Shown here piece after piece: positions 1 to 5,963 of a stretch of 7,808 bases of DNA (position 1 is its first letter; each line of letters begins with the position of its first letter). The stretch spans positions 2,949 to 10,756 of the forward strand of contig DPMC01000008.1 in the NCBI GenBank assembly GCA_003541675.1, given 5' to 3'. Source of the stretch: Acidimicrobiaceae bacterium. GTDB taxonomy: Bacteria > Actinomycetota > Acidimicrobiia > Acidimicrobiales > MedAcidi-G1. The translations under genes were made by a program, and so were the position numbers. The notes beneath the pieces are model-generated. The model was not told where the DNA came from. It did not search any database and was given only the letters and a program-made list of their open reading frames with translations.

Positions 1-423
1 CTCCGCAACGGTTCCATCGCCATCGAATCGATCAACCGTCCCCGGCCCGAGATGATCATGGGGATGGACCTCCAGCAGGCCTTCGACCTGCTGGCCGCGT
101 CTCTCGACGGGGTGGCCGCGGCGGCCATCGGCCCGCTGACCGTCGACTGGTACCTCAATGACACGGGCGAATTGAACAACACGGTGCGCCTCGAACTGTC
201 CAACGGCACCCTCCATTCACTGCCCGGCGCTACGCACGCGTCGGCCGATGTGGTGGTGCACGGCAACCGCAGCCAGCTAAATCGGCTCTTCGCCTCGGAT
301 GCCACGGGTGTCAGCCTGCTCGACGAGGGCGCCATCACTGCCGAGGGCAAGACCGATCGGCTGCGGGCCCTGTTCGCCTGCGTGACGGACTTCCCCCGCT
401 TCTACAACATCATCGAACCCTAA
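1..423 (+). CDS. Alkylsulfatase-type hydrolase, C-terminal SCP2-like domain (5' partial)
   Basis: The reading frame is open from base 1 to a TAA stop at 421-423, giving 140 residues of the C-terminus of a longer protein. The visible part resembles the C-terminal sterol-carrier-protein-2-like domain of linear alkylsulfatases (SdsA1/YjcS type). It has a helix of the form QQAFDLLAASLDG, then the strand pattern DWYLNDTGELNNTVRLEL followed by SNGTLHSLPG, a 'DVVVHGNRSQLNRL' helix and the typical ending RFYNIIEP. In that family the N-terminal metallo-beta-lactamase-fold zinc domain cleaves alkyl sulfate esters to alcohol and sulfate, and the C-terminal domain is thought to hold the hydrophobic alkyl chain. 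The catalytic zinc domain lies upstream of the window, so activity and any signal peptide cannot be judged. The ATG at 52 is internal, because the domain similarity begins before it. The gene converges on the CoA-transferase with 24 nt between the stops. A stand-alone SCP2-domain protein is possible but less likely. Confidence 0.72.
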   Translation, partial: LRNGSIAIESINRPRPEMIMGMDLQQAFDLLAASLDGVAAAAIGPLTVDWYLNDTGELNNTVRLELSNGTLHSLPGATHASADVVVHGNRSQLNRLFASDATGVSLLDEGAITAEGKTDRLRALFACVTDFPRFYNIIEP

Positions 424-447
424 GCCTGACCCGATCTACTGGGCCGA

Positions 448-1647
448 TCAGTTGGCGGTCTCGGCACGGATTTCGGCGCCGTGCTCGTCGTTGGACGGCG
501 GGCGCCGGCGAACCGTCGGTGGGGTGGTCGACATCCGGATCGGTGAGCGAACCGACCGGAACGCCTCAGTTCGTCCACCGGTCGACCCACCGTCGTCCAG
601 GACGGCGATCGGATCTAGACCGAGGGCCTCGGCATCCAGGAACGCCTGACGCACCGTGTTGATGGGACCAGCCGGAATGCCCGCGGCCCGCAGAACCACC
701 AGCCAACCGGCGGCCGTGTTGGTGGCCAACACCGACTCGATCTCGGCTTCCAGGTCGTCGGCATTGACCATGCGTGCCGCGTTATCAGCGAACCGCTCGT
801 CGGTCCGCCAGTCGTCGCGGCCAAGGGCCTCACAGAGCTTCTCCCACAGGGCGGGGCTGGCCGCCGCGATGGCCAGCACCCCGTCGGCGGTGCGGTACGG
901 CTGGTAAGGGACGATCGACGGGTGGCGGTTGCCCTGACGCCCCGGGTCGGTGTCGGCCACCACGTGCCCCGAAGCCACGTTGAGCAGCCCGGCCAGGGCA
1001 GCCGACATGAGCGAGACCTCCACGTGCTGGCCTTCGCCACACTCCCGGCGCTGCTCGACGGCCGCCAGGATGGCGATGGCTGCGTAGAGACCGGTCAGGT
1101 TGTCGACCATGGCCGACCCGATCTTGGTCGGTTCGCCGTCGGCCTCGCCGGTGATGGCCATCACCCCGCTCATCGCCTGCACCAAAAAGTCGTAGCCAGC
1201 CAGCGTGGCGCCATCACCGGTACTGCCGAACCCGGTGACCGAGCAGGTGATGACGCCTGGATGCTCAGCGGCCAGGGTCTCCCGGTCCAGGCCGAACCGG
1301 GCCATGGTGCCGACCCGGAAGTTGTCGACCACCACGTCGGCGGCCAGAGCGAGCCGGCGGGCCACCGCCAGGTCATCAAGGTCTCGCAGGTCGAGAGCGA
1401 TGCTTCGCTTGTTGCGGTTCAGGCCCAGGTAGTAGGTGCTGGTCGCCTCGTCGCCATCACCCCACCACGGTGGGCCCCAGGTGCGAGTCTCGTCGCCCAC
1501 CCCGGGTTGTTCGACCTTGACCACATCGGCGCCTAGGTCGGCCAGAACCATGGTGGCCATGGGCCCGGCCAGCACTCGGCTGAAGTCAGCCACCCGAAGG
1601 TGCCCGAGCGCTCCTGGGGGCGGCTGCGAGCTGGTCTCATCGGTCAC
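448..1647 (-). CDS. CaiB/BaiF family (family III) CoA-transferase
   Basis: Family III CoA-transferases move CoA between an acyl-CoA donor and a carboxylic acid acceptor through aspartyl-CoA intermediates; formyl-CoA, carnitine and racemase-type members exist. From the GTG at 1647-1645 the protein has 399 residues, normal for the family. Visible landmarks are VADFSRVLAGPMA near residue 20, ADVVKVEQP near 40, RNKRSIALDL near 80, VDNFRVGTMARFGLD near 107, the GYDFLVQAMSGVMAITG block near 151 whose Asp (about 153) is the probable catalytic residue, GIPAGPINTV near 323, and the family ending SPIRMSTTPPTVRRRPP. I chose the GTG because it leaves about 15 residues before the first conserved block. 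ATGs at 1692 and 1746 would add 15 or 33 residues unlike the family, and none of the three has a convincing ribosome site. The gene appears to be a transcription unit of its own, divergent from the catabolic operon. Substrate is not deducible: a carnitine- or betaine-like acid would suit the neighbours, but this is inference. Confidence 0.88.
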   Translation of the reverse strand: MTDETSSQPPPGALGHLRVADFSRVLAGPMATMVLADLGADVVKVEQPGVGDETRTWGPPWWGDGDEATSTYYLGLNRNKRSIALDLRDLDDLAVARRLALAADVVVDNFRVGTMARFGLDRETLAAEHPGVITCSVTGFGSTGDGATLAGYDFLVQAMSGVMAITGEADGEPTKIGSAMVDNLTGLYAAIAILAAVEQRRECGEGQHVEVSLMSAALAGLLNVASGHVVADTDPGRQGNRHPSIVPYQPYRTADGVLAIAAASPALWEKLCEALGRDDWRTDERFADNAARMVNADDLEAEIESVLATNTAAGWLVVLRAAGIPAGPINTVRQAFLDAEALGLDPIAVLDDGGSTGGRTEAFRSVRSPIRMSTTPPTVRRRPPSNDEHGAEIRAETAN

Positions 1648-1775
1648 GAGCCGGAGTCTCGCAGCGCCACTCCCGCCGTACAACAGGCCCATGTTCGAGC
1701 GGACGCCGGGACCGAGCATCAGAAAAATGCGGCTCATCTCTTGCATTGGGGCTTGATCGTGGAGAGCATCCCGCA
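1648..1775. promoter_or_regulatory. Divergent intergenic region, likely bidirectional promoter
   Basis: This gap of about 128 nt separates the starts of the minus-strand CoA-transferase and the plus-strand methyltransferase, so it should carry the promoters of both and any shared operator. The stretch around 1715-1760 is less GC-rich than the surroundings (it contains agaaaaatg and ttgcattgg). I see no clean -35/-10 pair or strong palindrome, so the call rests on gene orientation alone. If the CoA-transferase used its upstream ATG at 1746, most of this region would instead be coding. Confidence 0.4.
1761..1766 (+). promoter_or_regulatory. Ribosome binding site of the MttB-like gene
   Basis: The sequence GGAGAG stands 9 nt before the GTG at 1776-1778, good Shine-Dalgarno spacing. 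The in-frame ATG at 1782 would be 15 nt away, and a TTG at 1746 lies upstream of the site altogether. This supports GTG 1776 as the start. Confidence 0.6.
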
Positions 1776-3350
1776 GTGACCATGACTCCGATCAACGAGC
1801 CGTCCACCGGATCGGCAACCGGTCCCGAACTGGGGCAGGTCCGTCGGGGTCGCGATGCACGAGCCGCCAAGCGCCGTACCCGGGTGCAGACCTGGTTACC
1901 CGAACTGGAGCGGAAAATCCCTTGGGTGGACCTGCTGACTGAGGAACAGGTCCAGACAATCCACGACGCCTCCATGGACGTCATCGAGGAGGTGGGCATC
2001 GAGTTCCGCTGCCCCGACGCCATCGCCATGTGGACGGCCGCCGGTGCCTCGGTTGACGGCGTTCGGGTTCGCATCGACCGCGAACTCCTCATGTCGCTGG
2101 TCGGCACCGCCCCATCCTCGTACACCATGGTGGCCCGAGATCCCGCCCACACCGTGACGGTGGGCGACGGGAAGACCATCTTCACCCCCTCCTACGGCGC
2201 CCCGTACGTCCTCGGCCTGGACGGGGTCCGGCGCCCGGGAAGCATCGAGGACTTCCGGAACTTCACGAAGCTCAACCACCTCTCACCCGCCCTGCACATG
2301 TCGGGCGGCGTGGTCTGCGAACCCATGGACATACCAGTCCCCAAGCGACACCTCTACATGACCGAGAGCCTGCTGAAGTATTCGTCCAAGCCGTTCATGG
2401 GCGCTGTGACGTCGATTGAGCGAGCCGAAGACAGCCTCCACATGGCCGGCATCGTCTTCGGGCAGAAATTCGTCCGGAACACCACCGTCATGACCTGTCT
2501 GGCTAACGGCAACACGCCGCTGGTATGGGACAAGACCATGCTGGACAGCGTCCGAGTGTTTGCCGGCGCCAACCAGGCCACCCTGTTCAGCCCCTTCGTG
2601 CTCGGAGGGGCGTCTACCCCGGCATCGACGGTCGGCGCAGTGATCCAGGTCAACATCGAGGCCCTGACCGGCGTGGCCTTCTCCCAGCTGGTCCGGGCCG
2701 GCGCACCCGCCCTGTACGGCCAGTGGCTGTCCACTGTCTCGATGAAGACCGGTGCCCCACAGGCCGGCACACCGGAGATCTGCCACATGAACCTGCTCAC
2801 CGCCCAGATGGCCCGCCACTATCGGCTGCCATCGCGCTGCAGCGGCTCGTGCACCAGCTCCAAGATGGTCGACGCCCAGGCCGGCTACGAAGCAGCCCGC
2901 AACATGTACGGCGTGCTCATGGCTGGCACCAACTTCGTACTGTCGACCACCGGCTACCTGGAGAGCGCCATGTGCCAGAGCTACGCCAAGTGGGTGCTGG
3001 ACAGCGAGCAGTTGGAGATGATGATGCGCCTCGGCGGCGGTGTCTCGTTCAACGACCTCGACGAAGTGCTGGCCACCATGCGCGAGGTCCCCCCGGGCGG
3101 CCACCATCTGGGAACTGCCCACACGCTGGCCAACTTCCAAACAGCGTTCTCGATGCCCGAGATGATGAACAGCGACAACTACGAACAGTGGCTGGCCGAT
3201 GGAGCCCTTAGTGCCGAAGACCGGGCCGCCGCCAAGTGCCGACAACTCCTCGACGAATATGAGGAGCCCAACCTGCCCGACGACGTCCGTACCGAACTCG
3301 AGGAGTACGTGGCCCGCCGCGATGCCGAACTTCCCAATCTGGTTTCCTGA
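1776..3350 (+). CDS. MttB-superfamily (trimethylamine/betaine:corrinoid) methyltransferase, non-pyrrolysine
   Basis: The 524-residue product belongs to the trimethylamine methyltransferase (MttB) superfamily, TIM-barrel enzymes that transfer a methyl group from a quaternary or tertiary amine to a cob(I)alamin protein. Supporting blocks are LTEEQVQTIHDASMDVIEEVGIEF (about 54-77), FTPSYGAPYVLGLDG (136-150), NGNTPLVWD (244-252), GAPALYGQWLS (309-319), GAPQAGTPE (326-334), the signature SGSCTSSKMVDAQAGYEA (about 356-373) and the C-terminal GGHHLGTAHTLANFQTAF (441-458). No in-frame TAG occurs, so it is one of the common homologues without pyrrolysine, like the glycine betaine methyltransferase MtgB; related members act on proline betaine, carnitine or gamma-butyrobetaine. 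The start is GTG, chosen from the GGAGAG site 9 nt upstream. The first 45 or so residues are polar and Arg-rich and poorly conserved. It heads the five-gene cluster, 25 nt before the DapA-like gene. Substrate is unknown; a betaine is likely from family and context. No corrinoid partner protein is encoded nearby. Confidence 0.9.
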   Translation: MTMTPINEPSTGSATGPELGQVRRGRDARAAKRRTRVQTWLPELERKIPWVDLLTEEQVQTIHDASMDVIEEVGIEFRCPDAIAMWTAAGASVDGVRVRIDRELLMSLVGTAPSSYTMVARDPAHTVTVGDGKTIFTPSYGAPYVLGLDGVRRPGSIEDFRNFTKLNHLSPALHMSGGVVCEPMDIPVPKRHLYMTESLLKYSSKPFMGAVTSIERAEDSLHMAGIVFGQKFVRNTTVMTCLANGNTPLVWDKTMLDSVRVFAGANQATLFSPFVLGGASTPASTVGAVIQVNIEALTGVAFSQLVRAGAPALYGQWLSTVSMKTGAPQAGTPEICHMNLLTAQMARHYRLPSRCSGSCTSSKMVDAQAGYEAARNMYGVLMAGTNFVLSTTGYLESAMCQSYAKWVLDSEQLEMMMRLGGGVSFNDLDEVLATMREVPPGGHHLGTAHTLANFQTAFSMPEMMNSDNYEQWLADGALSAEDRAAAKCRQLLDEYEEPNLPDDVRTELEEYVARRDAELPNLVS

Positions 3351-3363
3351 GAATCTGGCCGAG

Positions 3364-3368
3364 AAGGA
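3364..3368 (+). promoter_or_regulatory. Ribosome binding site of the DapA-like gene
   Basis: AAGGA (within GAGAAGGA, 3361-3368) sits 7 nt before the ATG at 3376. It fixes this start against the longer in-frame reading from 3199, which would run backwards into the methyltransferase gene. Confidence 0.7.
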
Positions 3369-3375
3369 CCCCACC

Positions 3376-4437
3376 ATGAACACTCCAACCGACCCACCCC
3401 TGCTCCACGGCGTCTGCGCCGCCATGAGCTCCCCGTTCGACGACTCTGGCGAGTCGGTAGACGAGGGCCGCCTCCGCGACCACATCGACAGCCTCGTGGA
3501 GGCCGGTGTGCACGGTCTAGTACTGGCCGCCGGCACCGGCGAGTTCGCCTTCCTCTCAGCCGACGAGAAGGAACGGATCTTTCGCATCGGCATCGACCAG
3601 GTGGCCGGTCGCATCCCGGTGATCTGCCAGACGTCGGCCATCACCACCGTGGATGCCATCGAGAACTCCCGGGCCGCCATCGACCTCGGAGCAAACGCCG
3701 TGATGGTCCTCCCTCCCTACTTCGAGGGGCCGTTCGAACGGGGCGTCCTGTACCACTACGAGAAGTTGGCCCGGGCCGTCGACGCCCCGATCGTCCTGTA
3801 CAACATCCCGGTCCAGTCCGGCTTCGACATCACGCCGGACCTGTACCGCCGGCTCATCGCCATGGAGAACATCGACTACATCAAGGATTCCACCGGTGAC
3901 CTCATCCGACTCCAGCAGTTGGTCGGGATCGGCGGCCATGTGCTGGCCGGGGCCGACCCGCTGGCCCCCTTCGCCCTCATGGCCGGCAGCGCCGGGTGGA
4001 TTTGGGGGGCGGCCAACGTCATGCCACATGAGTGCGTGGCCCTCTACAACCACATCACGGCTGGCCGCCACGCCGAGGCCATGGGACTGTGGCGCCAGAT
4101 GCTCCCCGCCAACCTCTACTTCTGGGACAACCCGCACGAGGCCGAGTACAACGCAGCGGTCAAGACGGCCACCAACATGGTGGGCCGCGCCATCGGTCCC
4201 TGCCGTCGCCCGGTCATGCCCATGTCCCGTCAGGGCCGAGTCGCTCTGCAGGCCGCACTCTCCACCCTCCCCGTCAACGGGGTCGACCGCGACCGCCTCG
4301 TCTTTCGCGAATGGGAGGACGAGCGGGACTGGCTCGTCCAGATGACCAGTCGCGCCGGCGTGGGCCGTGCTGGAGCCAGTCGCTTCGAAGTAGGCAGTAC
4401 ACGACCGACCACTACCCAAAACGGGAGCAGCAACTGA
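3376..4437 (+). CDS. DapA/N-acetylneuraminate lyase family aldolase, dehydratase or deaminase
   Basis: This 353-residue protein belongs to the class I, Schiff-base-forming DapA/NAL superfamily of TIM-barrel lyases. Visible hallmarks are a VLAAGTGEF loop (residues 49-57, in place of the GTTGE loop), PPYF (113-116), the YNIPVQSG motif with the conserved catalytic Tyr142, and YIKDSTGD with the Schiff-base Lys170. True dihydrodipicolinate synthase has an Arg five residues after the Tyr (YN.PSRTG) to hold the aspartate-semialdehyde carboxylate; here it is Gln147, so lysine biosynthesis is unlikely. Related catabolic members deaminate pyrroline-4-hydroxy-2-carboxylate, dehydrate keto-deoxy sugar acids or cleave pyruvate adducts. 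The amine-related neighbours make the first plausible, without proof. Family members usually have about 300 residues; this one carries a C-terminal tail of about 50 residues, ending in a low-complexity Gly/Ser/Thr-rich stretch. Start: ATG with AAGGA 7 nt upstream. Its TGA overlaps the next ATG by one base (TGATG), suggesting translational coupling. Confidence 0.88.
   Translation: MNTPTDPPLLHGVCAAMSSPFDDSGESVDEGRLRDHIDSLVEAGVHGLVLAAGTGEFAFLSADEKERIFRIGIDQVAGRIPVICQTSAITTVDAIENSRAAIDLGANAVMVLPPYFEGPFERGVLYHYEKLARAVDAPIVLYNIPVQSGFDITPDLYRRLIAMENIDYIKDSTGDLIRLQQLVGIGGHVLAGADPLAPFALMAGSAGWIWGAANVMPHECVALYNHITAGRHAEAMGLWRQMLPANLYFWDNPHEAEYNAAVKTATNMVGRAIGPCRRPVMPMSRQGRVALQAALSTLPVNGVDRDRLVFREWEDERDWLVQMTSRAGVGRAGASRFEVGSTRPTTTQNGSSN
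4423..4427 (+). promoter_or_regulatory. Ribosome binding site of the aldehyde dehydrogenase gene
   Basis: GGGAG lies inside the last codons of the DapA-like gene, 9 nt before the ATG at 4437-4439. With the TGATG stop-start overlap it marks this ATG as the true start and suggests reinitiation by ribosomes finishing the upstream gene. Confidence 0.65.
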
Positions 4438-5933
4438 TGGCACTCGACCTCGCCGATCCGACCGCACTGGCCGCGTCGATCAACCCACCCACCCGGGCCG
4501 TCATCGGTGGCCGCAGCGTGGAGTCAGCCTCCAGAAAGACGTTCGCCACCCTCAATCCGGCCACCGGCACCGAGTTGGCCCAAGTATCGGAATGCGATGC
4601 CGAAGATGTCGACCGAGCGGTCACGGCGGCCCGAACTGCCTTCGAGGACGGCCCATGGGGCCATCTGGCCCCCGCCGACCGTAAACGCCTAATCCTGCGA
4701 TTCGCCTCGCTCGTCGAGGCCCACACCGACGAGCTGGCCATCATCGAGACCCTGGAAGCCGGCAAGCCGATCAGCGACTGCTCGGGACTGGACGTCCCCG
4801 ACCTGGTAGCCACCCTCCGGTGGCACGCCGAGGCGGCCGACAAGCTCTACGACCAACTCTCGCCGTCGGGCCCCGGTCGGGTCGGCATGGTGGTGCGCGA
4901 ACCCATCGGTGTGGTGGGCGCCGTGCTGCCCTGGAACTACCCGCTGATGATGGCCGGCTGGAAGATCGGCCCAATCCTGGCCGCCGGCAACACGTGCGTC
5001 GTCAAGCCGGCCGAGCAAACCTCCATGTCGACCATCCGCATCGCCGAACTGGCCATCGAGGCCGGCATCCCCGACGGCGTGCTCAACGTGGTCCCAGGAT
5101 TCGGCGAGACGGCCGGGGCGGCCATCGGCCTACACCCCGACGTGGACTGCGTGGCCTTCACCGGTTCGACCGAGGTGGGTCGCCACTTTCTGCGCTACTC
5201 GGCGGACTCCAACCTCAAGGAAGTCCTGCTGGAGTGCGGCGGCAAGAGCCCGGTCATCGTCATGGCCGACGCCGATGACCTGGACGCCGCAGCAACCGGA
5301 ATCTGCGAGGGCATCTTCTGGAACGGTGGACAAAACTGCAGCGCCAACTCTCGTCTCATCGTGCAACGATCAGTGGCCGACGAGCTACTGGAACGGATTG
5401 CCGAACGCAGCCACGACTGGGTGGTCGGCGATCCCCTGGTATCTGAGACGACCATGGGCGCCATGATCGAGGAGGCCCACCTGGACAAGGTGCTGGGCCA
5501 CATCTCTGACGCCCACGAGGCCGGCTCGACGTGTCTGGTAGGCGGCAACCAGGTCCGTCAGGAGAGCGGCGGCTGGTTCGTGGAGCCCACCGTGTTTACC
5601 GACGTGGACCCCGATAGCCGTCTGGCCCGCGAGGAGGTCTTCGGACCGGTACTGGCCGTGACCACCTTCGACACCCCGGAGGAGGCCATCCGCCTGGCCA
5701 ACGACACCGACTACGGCCTGGCCGGCACGATTCACACCACCGACCTGCGTACCGCCCATCTGGCAGCCCGGGCCATTCGGGCCGGCACGGTAGCCGTGAA
5801 CTGTTACGGCGAGGGCGACATCACTACCCCGTTCGGTGGCTTCAAGCAGTCGGGCTTCGGCGGACGCGACAAGTCCATCACAGCCCACGAGCAGTACACC
5901 GAGCTCAAGACCATCTGGATGGACCTGTCTTGA
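4437..5933 (+). CDS. NAD(P)-dependent aldehyde dehydrogenase, PuuC-like
   Basis: The 498-residue product is a complete member of the aldehyde dehydrogenase superfamily, oxidising an aldehyde to a carboxylate with NAD(P)+ in the cytosol. Visible elements are PWNYP with the oxyanion Asn167, VVKPAEQTS with the cofactor-binding Lys190, the FTGSTEVG loop (241-248), the general base Glu266 in LLECGGKSP, the catalytic Cys301 in GGQNCSANSR, EEVFGPVL near 400 and PFGGFKQSGFGGRDKS near the end. Length and many blocks, including the terminal TELKTIW, resemble E. coli PuuC (gamma-glutamyl-gamma-aminobutyraldehyde dehydrogenase) and related betaine-aldehyde and semialdehyde dehydrogenases. From context the substrate may be a semialdehyde or amino aldehyde made by the neighbouring lyase or oxidase. 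2-Oxoglutarate semialdehyde is one candidate if the operon degrades a hydroxyproline-type compound. An open frame runs upstream to 4032, but that part lies over the DapA-like gene and has no family similarity. The start overlaps the upstream stop by one base. Confidence 0.92.
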   Translation: MALDLADPTALAASINPPTRAVIGGRSVESASRKTFATLNPATGTELAQVSECDAEDVDRAVTAARTAFEDGPWGHLAPADRKRLILRFASLVEAHTDELAIIETLEAGKPISDCSGLDVPDLVATLRWHAEAADKLYDQLSPSGPGRVGMVVREPIGVVGAVLPWNYPLMMAGWKIGPILAAGNTCVVKPAEQTSMSTIRIAELAIEAGIPDGVLNVVPGFGETAGAAIGLHPDVDCVAFTGSTEVGRHFLRYSADSNLKEVLLECGGKSPVIVMADADDLDAAATGICEGIFWNGGQNCSANSRLIVQRSVADELLERIAERSHDWVVGDPLVSETTMGAMIEEAHLDKVLGHISDAHEAGSTCLVGGNQVRQESGGWFVEPTVFTDVDPDSRLAREEVFGPVLAVTTFDTPEEAIRLANDTDYGLAGTIHTTDLRTAHLAARAIRAGTVAVNCYGEGDITTPFGGFKQSGFGGRDKSITAHEQYTELKTIWMDLS

Positions 5934-5963
5934 CCCCGCTTCAAACGGAGCTGTCCTGATTCC

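Noticed and set aside
424..447. Possible bidirectional terminator between the convergent genes
   Set aside because: Only a 3-bp CCC/GGG pairing is visible and there is no T-run on either strand.
1714..1770. Direct repeat GAGCATC at 1714-1720 and 1764-1770 as a possible operator
   Set aside because: Seven bases, no dyad symmetry and 50-bp spacing; chance occurrence is likely, and the second copy overlaps the ribosome site.
1746..1775. TTG start for the methyltransferase at 1746
   Set aside because: It lies upstream of the only good Shine-Dalgarno site (1761-1766), which points to the GTG at 1776.
1776..3350. Pyrrolysine-containing MttB
   Set aside because: No in-frame TAG codon is present between the start and the TGA stop.
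3199..3375. In-frame N-terminal extension of the DapA-like protein
   Set aside because: It overlaps the 3' end of the methyltransferase gene; the ATG at 3376 has AAGGA at 7 nt and begins just before the conserved N-terminus.
2283..3680. Long minus-strand open frame (over 460 codons) opposite the methyltransferase gene
   Set aside because: It lies entirely opposite well-supported family genes, its translation is low-complexity Gly/Ala/Val/His-rich with no recognisable domain, and such frames are expected in GC-rich coding DNA.
4032..4436. In-frame N-terminal extension of the aldehyde dehydrogenase
   Set aside because: These 135 codons overlap the DapA-like gene in another frame and read as Arg/Pro/His-rich sequence unlike the family; the ATG at 4437 has a good GGGAG site and gives the usual length.
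3556..4467. Minus-strand open frame of about 300 codons opposite the DapA-like gene
   Set aside because: Mirror of the real coding frame, with no domain signature and no ribosome site that I can see.
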